A stretch of 53,883 nucleotides of DNA from contig JAGBCU010000014.1 in assembly GCA_017937865.1 (NCBI GenBank), positions 1 through 53,883 of the forward strand, read 5' to 3'. The position numbers and the translations under genes were made by a program. The stretch comes from Clostridia bacterium (lineage in GTDB: Bacteria > Bacillota > Clostridia > Oscillospirales > Acutalibacteraceae). Of this stretch, positions 24,901 through 33,078 are shown piece after piece (position 1 is the stretch's first letter; each line of letters starts with the position of its first letter). The notes under the pieces are model-generated. The model was not told the origin of the DNA, did not search any database, and was given only the letters and a program-made list of their open reading frames with translations.

Positions 24901-27021
24901 ACTCCAACATTTACTTTAAGTCAAAGCTTAACCGATGTTACAAACGAGGATTACACTGTAAATATAGAAAACTTAGTTTATAGTGTTTCGGGTTTGAAAA
25001 CTGTTGAGGTTAACGGTGTAGATTTTGGTTCAGATGCTTTAAGTTTCATTGTACAAAGAAACGGCGAATATGTAGTTAAGATAACTGCTAATAATGGTCT
25101 TTACAGTGAACAAACACTAGAAATTAATAATATTGATAAGGAAGTTCCCGGTATAACAGACATTGTTCTCACCCAAGAACCCACAGAATCTCCCGAAAGA
25201 CATCTCGACGGTGAATTCGGTCATTATTACAGTGCAGACCTTGTTGCCAACGCAACCGCTGAAGACAGTGGCGTTGCAGGAATTGATTATATCAAATACA
25301 GACTTGTTGGTGCTGATTATACGCCTGTTAGCGATTGGACAACTATAACGGATGATGTAAGAGCTATCTGTGATAGAAATTTTAAAGGTTATTTTGAGTT
25401 CGTTGCAGTAGATAAAGCCGGTAATGAGTCTTCATCATATTATTCAGACGGTTTTGTCAGAGATAACGCAAAACCTGTTATAACAACACTTAATGCAATC
25501 TGCGGAGAAGATGGCGATGAATATATTGCAGGTAATTGGGCTGATGATATAGTTTATTTTACTCCCGAAGCAGATACTTTTTCTGGGGTATATGAGTATT
25601 ACTACAATATTAACGGGGGCGAATGGACAAAACTTACCACAGAAACACTTCGTGCAAGAGAAGATGGTTCTTTTGTGTATGGATTTAAAGTTGTTTCATA
25701 TTCAGGGCTTGAAAGTGATGTTTATGAAATTAAAGTTAATATAGATAGAACGATTCCTACAATAAGGGTTGAGCTTGAGGGTACATTTGGTCAATGGACA
25801 AAGGATAATGTAACATTTACCCTAAGCACACTTATTGAATGTCCGTCAGGTTGTGTATATTATTACAATGATGGTACCGGTTGGTATGAGCTTGAAGGAA
25901 ATGTTTTGGTTCTTGATGAAAGCACAAACGCACATTACAGTTTTAAAGCGGTAAATGGTGCAGGGCTTGAAAGTGCACCATCAGACTCATACAAAGTTAT
26001 GATAGATAATTTAGAACCGAGTGGTTATATCATTCCCGGTGTTACAGAAAAAACAGACTCACCTTATGAGGTTGCTATAGTTCCTGTGGCAGGTGAATCA
26101 GGTTATCGTAAAATATATTTTAACGGTGAGGATGTAACAGAATCGTTGAAAGCAACAGTAAGCAAAAACGGCAGTTATGCTCTTACTATTATAGGTAATA
26201 ACCTTCTTTCAAGTACTGTTATGATAGATATAACAAACTTTGATGTTATTCCTGCAGCACTTTTCAGTTATGAAGAAATTGACGCAAATACATTGACAAT
26301 TACGGCTTATAACGGTTCTGCTGCGAATATAACTGTTCCGATGGAGATTGATGGGCTTGAAACAAAAATACTTTCAGAGAATGCATTTCTTAATAAAGTA
26401 AGTGTTGTTTCGGTTAACATTCCTAACACAGTTGATACTATAGGAGAGAATTGTTTTTCGGGTTGTGCAAATATAAGTAAAATTACTATTCCCAAATCAG
26501 TAACGGAAATAGCAGACGGTGCTTTCGACGGATGTGGTAATCTTACAATTTATTGCTATGAAGGTTCGTATGCGCAAAGTTATGCCGAAGAAAATGGGAT
26601 ACCATATGTTCTTCTTGATCTTGTTCCTGTAGGTAAAACAGTGATAAATGAAGAAGCAGGAATTATTTTCACTCATCAGAAATTTAAAACACAAGTAGAT
26701 GAAATCGTGAAAGCTGATTCAAGTTACACCGTAATGGCAATTCCATCTGCTATGTCATCAAAAGCTAACTATTACGGAACTGGTTCTGTACTTTATTTTT
26801 TCAGAAACGGCTCATTGGTTTATACATATAATGTTGTTGTTTATGGCGATGTTAACGGAGATAGTGTGGTTAATGTTCTCGATGCAGCTATGGTGCAGTT
26901 GGCAAACTCCGGTTTAAGAATACTTCAGGATAACTATCTTTTAGCAACAGATTTTGCAAATGACGGAACTGTTGATGCATCAGATTATCAGCAGGTTATA
27001 AATCTTGTGTTAAGGCAATAA
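21979..27021 (+). CDS. 1680-residue secreted Ig-like/LRR protein with C-terminal dockerin (cassette C4 cargo)
   Basis: A signal peptide (MKNFIKRVFSYSLSVFLVLS..SVYA) is followed by several Big_2-type Ig-like domains (about residues 210-600; motifs SGVVTGLNGG, DGIVTGKKAGTTTLYG), two Big_3/4-like domains beginning PDKTEYIEGE and PDKTVYAEGE (about 712-890), and several further Ig-like units with DRTIPTIRV/DKTTPTFTL borders. A short BspA-like LRR block (about 1465-1540) follows. The C-terminus from about 1621 is a type I dockerin, GDVNGDSVVNVLDAAM and DFANDGTVDASDYQQVINL, with two calcium-loop repeats. Dockerins bind cohesins, so the protein is probably held in a cell-surface complex rather than by a wall anchor. 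No enzyme domain is evident; an adhesive or scaffold role is inferred. It is the only gene between tRNA-end copy 4 and the intact tRNA. Confidence 0.88.
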   Translation: MKNFIKRVFSYSLSVFLVLSCIPVTSVYADSVVEVFNEDGVQITEKQYLTEYRTQQLQALVPSTAEDGTVSGTAIDTSDGRYIEWESNLPLLAGVDDAGTVTAYDFSKKAVIQLWIDENIRSLPLVGDTTADAIWATFESSGIDLDSASTDTIVGIVSGIAGETLGESLRTFLDNMNVVITATLYDADGTVLGSDSVEFVIEKSVVASVAPTGVHITNKKAVPTTVAVGATVQLYGACTPVRLDQGVKWAVGKNAFDSDASDYARISNDGLVTFLAAGEVTIRVNPESTLYAAFSDTITFTVVEPSELPVTSFEINGETSVAEGATSQLSIANVNPAGAYQGDLVWSSADSSIATVDQSGVVTGLNGGDGLTYSQKVIITATMGGVSKDIEMTVTRQLVSALTDITIEGDTVLGIGATATYTSTVAPGRLNTSSSVSREWGVYDDNSGAVVYATAEAPATNGIITVDSNGNVMGVSAGVAKLYGKATYGSSSVENYIEITCGNAITDFEIIGTTSIDEGATTTLSINVLAPDNYETSLLDAIKWSVADDTVASVSSDGVVLGRDAGGRNKSRTTTVYATISGVTRSVTITVSRGWLNLSKYTDGQVEGDDYVIRDLPHGFTLKTYPESLSQSAVYWGLVTNDGSAPWTASNTYMGSNRNTENDYASVSDDGIVTGKKAGTTTLYGFSRYLLQSHVERTKEIEIIEILPESITLKAPDKTEYIEGETELDLTGMEVYLNYNKESLSPYYSDWESYTDDMLKCQVTDYTVSDLNVKALDMTQYIIVSVERAGKTYNAVFAVTLNSKQVDTITITPPDKTVYAEGETFDTTGLKVVANYLNAESEEVTDYEIDYTSFSMETYDVEQNVRVVYEHADRSAEATFPIIVYGKPVISVTTEGVLGEWTTEDITFTLDSTHQLDSATYFWREENSTTWNPITGNTYTINYNVNTTFYIKAQNSMGYESDESEALVVKLDKTTPTFTLSQSLTDVTNEDYTVNIENLVYSVSGLKTVEVNGVDFGSDALSFIVQRNGEYVVKITANNGLYSEQTLEINNIDKEVPGITDIVLTQEPTESPERHLDGEFGHYYSADLVANATAEDSGVAGIDYIKYRLVGADYTPVSDWTTITDDVRAICDRNFKGYFEFVAVDKAGNESSSYYSDGFVRDNAKPVITTLNAICGEDGDEYIAGNWADDIVYFTPEADTFSGVYEYYYNINGGEWTKLTTETLRAREDGSFVYGFKVVSYSGLESDVYEIKVNIDRTIPTIRVELEGTFGQWTKDNVTFTLSTLIECPSGCVYYYNDGTGWYELEGNVLVLDESTNAHYSFKAVNGAGLESAPSDSYKVMIDNLEPSGYIIPGVTEKTDSPYEVAIVPVAGESGYRKIYFNGEDVTESLKATVSKNGSYALTIIGNNLLSSTVMIDITNFDVIPAALFSYEEIDANTLTITAYNGSAANITVPMEIDGLETKILSENAFLNKVSVVSVNIPNTVDTIGENCFSGCANISKITIPKSVTEIADGAFDGCGNLTIYCYEGSYAQSYAEENGIPYVLLDLVPVGKTVINEEAGIIFTHQKFKTQVDEIVKADSSYTVMAIPSAMSSKANYYGTGSVLYFFRNGSLVYTYNVVVYGDVNGDSVVNVLDAAMVQLANSGLRILQDNYLLATDFANDGTVDASDYQQVINLVLRQ

Positions 27022-27201
27022 AAAAGTTTATTTCCACTAGGACAATCCATAGTTAGTAAACACAAAAAGTTAAGTGCTGGTTCCATACTATATTTAACTG
27101 GTAATTTTTTGTTTAGCTTCAATAAAGATTTAATGTAATTGAAGTGATGCATAGTTTCAGTAACGATTAGTAAAGAATAAATAGTTAATAGTGAATAAGT
27201 G
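27022..27201. other. Non-coding tail of cassette C4
   Basis: About 180 AT-rich bases with no credible gene. The end (27170-27201) carries AGAATAAATAGTTAATA-type sequence similar to that before repeat copies 1 and 3. Confidence 0.5.
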
Positions 27202-27233
27202 AAAATCCCGTACACTTTCGTGTGCGGGATTTT
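27202..27233 (-). terminator. Terminator of tRNA-Thr, identical to that at 13783
   Basis: Stem AAAATCCCGTACAC/GTGTGCGGGATTTT around TTTC, immediately after the tRNA CCA on the minus strand. Confidence 0.85.
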
Positions 27234-27309
27234 TGGAGCTGGAAACGTGACTCGAACACGCGACCTGCTCATTACGAATGAGCTGCTCTACCAACTGAGC
27301 TATTCCAGC
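27234..27309 (-). tRNA. tRNA-Thr (anticodon CGT)
   Basis: A 76-base cloverleaf on the minus strand: acceptor GCTGGAA/TTCCAGC with discriminator T and encoded CCA; D-arm with AGCTCAGTTGGTAGAGC; anticodon stem GCTCA/TGAGC with loop TTCGTAA, giving anticodon CGT (reads ACG, Thr); T-arm with loop TTCGAGT. A promoter lies upstream and a terminator directly follows CCA. Its 3' 31 bases are the sequence repeated four more times to the left. Confidence 0.96.
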
Positions 27310-27332
27310 ATTTTATTTAAAACGCAATTAGT

Positions 27333-27361
27333 ATTATATATAAAACCCTTTTATTTTTCAA
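27333..27361 (-). promoter_or_regulatory. Promoter of tRNA-Thr
   Basis: Minus strand TTGAAA (27361-27356), 17 bases, TATAAT (27338-27333), 24 bases before the mature tRNA 5' end. Confidence 0.85.
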
Positions 27362-27418
27362 GTCTTTTTATATATTTTAACAAAAATCAATTTTCGACAA
27401 ATTTAATGTAATTTACTA

Positions 27419-27447
27419 TTGACTTTACCGCTTTAGTGTGCTACCAT
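27419..27447 (+). promoter_or_regulatory. Promoter of the histidine operon
   Basis: TTGACT (27419-27424), 17 bases, TACCAT (27442-27447). The 80-base leader carries an SD-like AGAAAGGAAG (27490-27499) followed by a perfect hairpin, GTTTTTGT/ACAAAAAC (27499-27519), before the ATG at 27534. No T-box was seen. Confidence 0.65.
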
Positions 27448-27533
27448 ATGAACACGTTTTTTATTAAGGGGATACCCGTAATATTTTTTAGAAAGGAAGT
27501 TTTTGTTTTTTACAAAAACAGTCGGTTATAGTT

Positions 27534-27827
27534 ATGACACCTTTAAAAAACAATGATGTTGATGAGCTTTACAGAGCAATTTTAAGCCTTGAAAATGAAG
27601 AGGAGTGTGCCTTGTTCTTTGAGGACCTTTGCACTATCAACGAAATTATATCCTTGTCACAGCGTTTGAGCGTTGCTAAAAAGCTTGACGAGGGCAAAAC
27701 CTTTTCTACGATTACCTCTGAAACTGGTGCCAGCTCCGCTACTATCGGTCGAGTTAACCGTTGCCTTTCTTACGGTAACGGTGGCTATAAGAATATAATA
27801 GAAAAGCTCAAAGGGGGAAAGGCGTAA
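27534..27827 (+). CDS. YerC/YecD-type TrpR-like regulator
   Basis: A 97-residue protein of the YerC/YecD family (TrpR superfamily). It contains FFEDLCTINEIISLSQRL, the family signature, and a helix-turn-helix (FSTITSETGASSATIGRVNRCL). In clostridia this small gene often opens histidine operons, and its stop overlaps the hisZG start (TAATGA), supporting a role as operon regulator. No strong ribosome site is next to ATG 27534; the nearest is separated by a small hairpin, which may bring it into range or regulate initiation. Confidence 0.85.
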   Translation: MTPLKNNDVDELYRAILSLENEEECALFFEDLCTINEIISLSQRLSVAKKLDEGKTFSTITSETGASSATIGRVNRCLSYGNGGYKNIIEKLKGGKA

Positions 27828-29425
27828 TGAATTTTGATTTAAGCGTTCTTAACCCTACCGAAAGAGTAATTTTTGAGCTTCGTAGTCTTTATTCAAAATA
27901 CGGCTACAAGCCCTTTAAAATGAGTAAGTTTGAAGAGTATGATTTATACGGCAGTAATAAGGATTTCCTCGTTAGCGGTAACTGTATTACCTTTACCGAT
28001 TCCGACGGCAGACTTCTTGCTCTCAAGCCTGACGTTACTTTTTCCATAATCAAAAATTTTGATGATACCGTTGGCGGTGTTCAAAAGGTTTATTATAACG
28101 AAAACGTTTACCGTGAATCTAAAAAAGCGGGTGGCTTCAGTGAGATAATGCAAACGGGTATTGAGTGTATGGGCGATATCGGTGCAAACGACGTTTGCGA
28201 GGTTATTACTCTTGGTGCAAGAAGCCTTTATGCAATCAGCGAAAATTATGTTCTCGATATTTCTCATATGGGTCTTTTAAGCGGTCTTTTCAATGCTATG
28301 GAATTAACCGAAGCACAAAAAAATCAGCTTTTAGAGGCTATTGCCGAGAAAAATACGGGTGCAATTGAAAGCCTTTTAGAAAGCTTTAAGGTTGGCGGTG
28401 CACTTGCTAAAATGCTTGTTGAGCTTGTTGATGCTTGCGGTAAGCCATCTGATGTGCTTTCAAAAATCGGTGCGGTTGCAGTTAACGGTGAAATGCAGTC
28501 TGCTTATAATGAACTAAACGACGTTTGCCAAAAGCTTATTGAAAAAGGCTACGAGAAAAATATTAATATCGATTGCTCTCTTGTTAACGATATGAATTAT
28601 TATAACGGTATCGTTTTCAAAGGCTTTATTCAGGGCGTGCCCTTCGGTGTGCTTAGTGGCGGTCGTTATGACAGGCTTATGAGCCGTGTTAATAAAAATG
28701 CAGGTGCTATCGGCTTTGCGGTTTATCTTGACGAGGTTGAAAGACTTATTGAAAACAGCAATGCTGATAAAGAAGAGGCAAATACCGACGACGGTTATTT
28801 AAACATCGCTCTTCCTAAAGGCAGACTTGGCGAAAAGGTCTATTCAATGTTTGAAAAAGCAGGCTTTGAATGTCCTCAGATATACGAGAAAAACCGTAGG
28901 CTTATTTTTGAAAATGCGGAAAAGAAGGTGCGTTATTTCTGGGTTAAGCCCTCCGACGTTGCAATTTACGTTGAAAGAGGTGCGGCTGATATCGGCGTTG
29001 CAGGTAAGGATATTCTTTTAGAATATGCTCCCGACGTTTACGAGTTACTTGATCTTGATATGGGCAAATGCCGTATGTGCGTTGCGGGCAAAAAAGAATT
29101 CGTTGATGACGGCACAAGCACTTTGAGAGTTGCAACAAAATTTACTAATATTGCAAAAACTTATTACGCAGAAAAATGCCGCGATATTGATATAATCAAG
29201 CTTAACGGCTCAATTGAAATCGCACCTATTTTAAGCCTTTCTGACGTTATAGTTGATATTGTTGAAACGGGTGCAACCTTAAAGGAAAACGGTCTTGAGC
29301 CTAAAGAAACTATTGTAGATATCAGTGCAAGGCTTATTTCTAATAAAGCAAGCTACAAATTTAAATCTGAAACTGTTGATAAGCTTAAATCGGCTTTAGA
29401 GATAATTGTGAGGGAAAAACAGTGA
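27827..29425 (+). CDS. hisZG: Fused HisZ-HisG: ATP phosphoribosyltransferase regulatory and catalytic subunits
   Basis: A single 532-residue frame. Residues 1-315 are HisZ, a histidyl-tRNA-synthetase-like regulatory domain (LALKPDVTFSI, YNENVYR, GIECMGD, FGVLSGGRYDRL). From residue 325 LNIALPKGRLGEKVYSMFEKAG begins a short-form HisG of about 210 residues, with VERGAADIGVAGKD, and VDIVETGATLKENGL as the phosphate-binding stretch. HisG makes phosphoribosyl-ATP from ATP and PRPP, the first step of histidine synthesis. Short HisG needs HisZ for activity and feedback inhibition, and the two are normally separate chains forming an octamer. The fusion is unusual and no stop or frameshift separates the parts. 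Downstream it overlaps hisD by four bases (GTGA). Confidence 0.93.
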   Translation: MNFDLSVLNPTERVIFELRSLYSKYGYKPFKMSKFEEYDLYGSNKDFLVSGNCITFTDSDGRLLALKPDVTFSIIKNFDDTVGGVQKVYYNENVYRESKKAGGFSEIMQTGIECMGDIGANDVCEVITLGARSLYAISENYVLDISHMGLLSGLFNAMELTEAQKNQLLEAIAEKNTGAIESLLESFKVGGALAKMLVELVDACGKPSDVLSKIGAVAVNGEMQSAYNELNDVCQKLIEKGYEKNINIDCSLVNDMNYYNGIVFKGFIQGVPFGVLSGGRYDRLMSRVNKNAGAIGFAVYLDEVERLIENSNADKEEANTDDGYLNIALPKGRLGEKVYSMFEKAGFECPQIYEKNRRLIFENAEKKVRYFWVKPSDVAIYVERGAADIGVAGKDILLEYAPDVYELLDLDMGKCRMCVAGKKEFVDDGTSTLRVATKFTNIAKTYYAEKCRDIDIIKLNGSIEIAPILSLSDVIVDIVETGATLKENGLEPKETIVDISARLISNKASYKFKSETVDKLKSALEIIVREKQ

Positions 29426-30693
29426 TTAAAATATATAAAAGAAACGAAATAACAACTGAACAGATACTTGAAAGAAGCGAGCAGACTATTGACGTTGAGG
29501 GTATCGTTTCCGATATTATTAAAAACGTAAGAGCAAACGGTGATAAAGCTCTTGTTGAGTATTCTAAAAAGTTTGACGGTGCCGTTGATGACGTGCTTGA
29601 GGTTACTAAGGCAGAAATTGATGAAGCCTTCGCTCAGGTTGATGAAGAGCTTATCTCTATTTTGAAAGAAGCGAAGGAAAATATTACCGCTTTTCATTCA
29701 AGGCAGGTAAGAAACAGCTTTCTTTTAAATGAAAAAGACGGTGTGATTATCGGTCAAAAGGTAATGCCTATTGAAAAGGTAGGTCTTTACGTGCCCGGTG
29801 GCACAGCCGCTTACCCCTCATCAGTTCTTATGAATTGCGTTCCCGCAAAAATTGCAGGATGTAGCGAAATAGTAATGGTAACCCCTGCAAAAGAGGGTAA
29901 AATTAAACCCGTTATTCTTGCGGCTGCTTCTATTGCAGGCGTTGACAGAATCTTTAAAATCGGCGGTGCTCAAGCCGTTGCAGCCCTTGCTTACGGTACT
30001 GAAAGCGTACCCAAGGTTGATAAAATCGTAGGCCCCGGTAACGCTTTCGTTGCAGAAGCAAAGAAGCAGGTTTTCGGTACTGTTGATATTGATATGATTG
30101 CAGGACCAAGTGAAATTCTTGTTGTTGCTGACGGAACAAATAACCCTGCTCATATTGCTGCCGATTTACTTTCTCAGGCTGAGCACGATAAAATGGCAAC
30201 CGCAGTTCTTATAACAAATTGCGAGAGCTTTGCAAGCAAGGTAAGCGAGGAGCTTGAAAAACAGATTCCTCTTTTACCAAGAGCCGAGATTGCCCGTTGC
30301 TCAATTGATACAAACGGCAAAATTATTATTACGGATTCTCTTGAGGAAGCTCTTGAAACTTCAAATATATTAGCTCCCGAGCATCTTGAAATTTGCGTTG
30401 ATAATCCCTTCCAATATTTAGGTCTTGTAAAGCATGCAGGCTCTGTTTTCTTAGGCAAAAACTGTCCTGAAGCATTAGGCGATTATTTTGCAGGTCCTAA
30501 CCACACCTTACCTACAAGCGGTACGGCACGTTTTTCGAGTCCTCTTTCTGTTGATGATTTCGTTAAGAAAACTCAGTTTTCTTATTTCAGTAAAGACGCT
30601 CTTGATAAAATCGGTGAAAAGGTTGTAAGATTTGCTAACGAAGAGGGGCTTCAGGCTCACGGAAAAAGCGTCAGCATACGACTGGAGAAATAA
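29422..30693 (+). CDS. hisD: Histidinol dehydrogenase
   Basis: A 423-residue protein, normal for HisD. It shows the family signatures VPGGTAAYPSSVLMN, KIGGAQAVAALAYGT, VGPGNAFVAEAKK, MIAGPSEILVVADG and AEHDKMATAVLIT, which include the zinc-binding glutamine and histidine region. It catalyses the last two steps, histidinol to histidine, with NAD and zinc. GTG start overlapping the hisZG stop indicates coupling. Confidence 0.96.
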   Translation: MIKIYKRNEITTEQILERSEQTIDVEGIVSDIIKNVRANGDKALVEYSKKFDGAVDDVLEVTKAEIDEAFAQVDEELISILKEAKENITAFHSRQVRNSFLLNEKDGVIIGQKVMPIEKVGLYVPGGTAAYPSSVLMNCVPAKIAGCSEIVMVTPAKEGKIKPVILAAASIAGVDRIFKIGGAQAVAALAYGTESVPKVDKIVGPGNAFVAEAKKQVFGTVDIDMIAGPSEILVVADGTNNPAHIAADLLSQAEHDKMATAVLITNCESFASKVSEELEKQIPLLPRAEIARCSIDTNGKIIITDSLEEALETSNILAPEHLEICVDNPFQYLGLVKHAGSVFLGKNCPEALGDYFAGPNHTLPTSGTARFSSPLSVDDFVKKTQFSYFSKDALDKIGEKVVRFANEEGLQAHGKSVSIRLEK

Positions 30694-30698
30694 TATAA

Positions 30699-31766
30699 AT
30701 GAGTAAATTCCTTGATTCGCGTTACAGCGGTCTTGCGGCTTACGTTCCGGGTGAACAGCCACAGGATAAAAAATATATTAAATTAAATACTAATGAGTCA
30801 CCGTATCCGCCAAGTGAAGAAACTCTTGCGGCGGTCAATAAAAGTCAGGTTGAGCTTTTAAGGCTTTATCCCGACCCCGACGGAAGAGCTTTAACAAAAA
30901 AGATAGCAGAGCTTTACGGTGTTGAAAGTGAAAACATCTTCCTTGCAAACGGCTCAGACGATATTCTTAATTTCGCTTTTATGGCTTATTGTGCTAACGG
31001 CAGAAAATCGTATTTTGCCGATATAACCTACGGCTTTTACAGCGTTTTTGCAAATCTTCACGGCTCAGATTATACCGAAATACCTCTTGAAGAGGATTTT
31101 TCAAGTGATTATAAAAAGTTCTGCGGTGTTGACGGTGGCGTGTTTATCGCAAACCCCAATGCACCTACGGGTCTTGCATTAGGCTTAGACGCTGTTGAAG
31201 AGGTTATAAAATCAAACCCTGATAACGTTGTTGTAATAGACGAGGCTTACGTTGATTTCGGTGGCGAAAGTGCATCGTCACTTGTTAAAAAGTACGATAA
31301 TCTTCTCGTTGTTCAGACCTTTTCAAAATCTCGTTCAATGGCAGGTGCCCGTCTTGGCTTTGCAATAGGCAGTAAGGAAATAATAGGGGATTTACATAAG
31401 CTGAGATATTCAACTAATCCCTACAATATAAACCGCCTTACTCTTGCGGCGGGTGAAGCAACAATTGATTCACAAAGCTATTATGACGGTAATTGTAAAA
31501 AGATTATCGAAACAAGAGAGTGGACTATTTCTGAGCTGAAAAAATTAGGCTTCGAAATATTACCCTCAAAGGCAAACTTTATTTTTGCAAAGAATGATAA
31601 AATTGACGGTGAAAAGCTCTACCTTGAGTTAAAAGAGCAGGGCGTTCTCGTTCGTCATTTTACTTCTCAAAGAATTAAAGCTTATAACAGAATTACAATC
31701 GGCACACCTGAACAAATGCAGGTGCTTGTTGAAAAAATCAAAGATATTATTACGGAGGCTGTTTAA
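30699..31766 (+). CDS. hisC: Histidinol-phosphate aminotransferase
   Basis: A 355-residue fold-type I PLP enzyme. LNTNESPYPPS lies near the N-terminus, NPNAPTG and VVIDEAYVDF in the middle, and FSKSRSMAGARLGFAIG carries the PLP lysine. It converts imidazole-acetol phosphate to histidinol phosphate. Five bases separate it from hisD and its stop directly abuts the hisB start. Confidence 0.95.
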   Translation: MSKFLDSRYSGLAAYVPGEQPQDKKYIKLNTNESPYPPSEETLAAVNKSQVELLRLYPDPDGRALTKKIAELYGVESENIFLANGSDDILNFAFMAYCANGRKSYFADITYGFYSVFANLHGSDYTEIPLEEDFSSDYKKFCGVDGGVFIANPNAPTGLALGLDAVEEVIKSNPDNVVVIDEAYVDFGGESASSLVKKYDNLLVVQTFSKSRSMAGARLGFAIGSKEIIGDLHKLRYSTNPYNINRLTLAAGEATIDSQSYYDGNCKKIIETREWTISELKKLGFEILPSKANFIFAKNDKIDGEKLYLELKEQGVLVRHFTSQRIKAYNRITIGTPEQMQVLVEKIKDIITEAV

Positions 31767-32354
31767 ATGCGAGTAGCAGAAGTTAAAAGAAAAACTGCCG
31801 AAACAGACGTTTACGTTAAACTCAATCTTGACGGTACGGGTCAGTGCGATATCGATTCGGGTATAGGCTTTTTCGACCATATGCTTATTTTGTTTTCAAA
31901 GCATTCGAGGTTCGATTTGACTGTAAAATGCAAAGGTGATATTGAGGTTGACGGTCACCATACAACAGAGGATATAGGTATAGCACTCGGTCAGGCTTTT
32001 AAAGAGGCTTTAGGCGATAAGAGAGGTATTCACCGTTACGGTAGTACAATTCTTCCTATGGATGAAGCTCTTATTATGACTGCGGTCGATATTTCAGGCA
32101 GACCCTATCTTAAATACAGAATGAAAATTCCTGCAGCAATGGTAGGCGATTTTGATACAGAGCTTTTAAGAGAGTTTTTCGTGGCGTTTGCTTTTAATTC
32201 CTGTATCACTCTTCATATTCGCCGTCTTGACGGAGTAAACAGTCATCATATTGTTGAGGGTACGTTTAAATCGGTTGCAAGAACCTTGAAAAAGGCGGTT
32301 GCAATTGATGAAACTATAAAAAATGAAATACCGTCCTCAAAAGGAGTTCTCTGA
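31767..32354 (+). CDS. hisB: Imidazoleglycerol-phosphate dehydratase
   Basis: A 195-residue monofunctional IGPD without the phosphatase domain of enterobacterial HisB. Metal-binding motifs GIGFFDHML, DGHHTTEDIGIALG, and the C-terminal SHHIVEGTFKSVARTL are intact. No histidinol-phosphatase gene is in this operon, so that step must be encoded elsewhere. The stop overlaps hisH (TGATG). Confidence 0.96.
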   Translation: MRVAEVKRKTAETDVYVKLNLDGTGQCDIDSGIGFFDHMLILFSKHSRFDLTVKCKGDIEVDGHHTTEDIGIALGQAFKEALGDKRGIHRYGSTILPMDEALIMTAVDISGRPYLKYRMKIPAAMVGDFDTELLREFFVAFAFNSCITLHIRRLDGVNSHHIVEGTFKSVARTLKKAVAIDETIKNEIPSSKGVL

Positions 32355-32965
32355 TGCTTGCGATAATTGATTATGGTGTAGGTAACTTGTTTTCGTTGCA
32401 ATGCTCGTTAAATAAAATCGGTGTTGAAAACGTTGTAACAAGTGACGTTGAAGTTATTAAAAATGCCGACAGAATCATTCTTCCCGGTGTAGGTGCTTTC
32501 GGTGATGCGGTTAAAAAGCTTCGTGAAAGCGGAATGTTTGAAGTCGTTATTGATGAAGCGAAAAAAGGCAAGCCTCTTATGGGGATTTGCCTCGGTATGC
32601 AGATGCTTTTCGAGAAAAGCTATGAATACGGTGAATATGAGGGGTTAGGTCTTATTAAAGGTGAAATCGTTTCTCTTAAAGGCAGGATTCCTGAAGAGTT
32701 AGACATACCCCATATGGGCTGGAATGCACTGAAGCTTCATAACGGCAAAAACGAACTGTTTAAATATATAAACGAGGGCGATTGTGTTTATTTCGTTCAC
32801 TCATATTTCGGTGTTGAATGTGACGAAGCCTTAATCGCCTCTGCCGAATATGGTATAGACGTTACCGCCGCAGTTGCAAAAAACAACGTTTACGGTTGCC
32901 AGTTTCATCCCGAAAAAAGCGGTGACGTTGGACTTAAGATACTTAAAGCATTTTGTGAAATATAA
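32354..32965 (+). CDS. hisH: Imidazole glycerol phosphate synthase glutaminase subunit
   Basis: A 203-residue class I glutamine amidotransferase. The nucleophile is C79 in GICLGMQ and the histidine-glutamate pair lies in QFHPEKS near the C-terminus. It supplies ammonia to HisF. The 113 bases between it and hisA form the only sizeable gap in the operon, with no clear terminator or promoter. Confidence 0.95.
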   Translation: MLAIIDYGVGNLFSLQCSLNKIGVENVVTSDVEVIKNADRIILPGVGAFGDAVKKLRESGMFEVVIDEAKKGKPLMGICLGMQMLFEKSYEYGEYEGLGLIKGEIVSLKGRIPEELDIPHMGWNALKLHNGKNELFKYINEGDCVYFVHSYFGVECDEALIASAEYGIDVTAAVAKNNVYGCQFHPEKSGDVGLKILKAFCEI

Positions 32966-33078
32966 AGCTTGGATTAAATTGTCTACAGCACCGTTCGCTT
33001 CAAAACAGCACTGTGAACTTTTTTCTCAAGCTTTAGTGCTTGTATTGTTTTCCACTAATGAAAGGATATATATAACTA

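Noticed and set aside
26988..27272. Minus-strand frame starting inside the tRNA-Thr gene
   Set aside because: It begins in the tRNA and runs antisense to the dockerin end; no ribosome site.
27448..27533. T-box or other amino-acid riboswitch before the histidine operon
   Set aside because: The leader is too short and lacks a T-box sequence or specifier stem; only a small hairpin was found.
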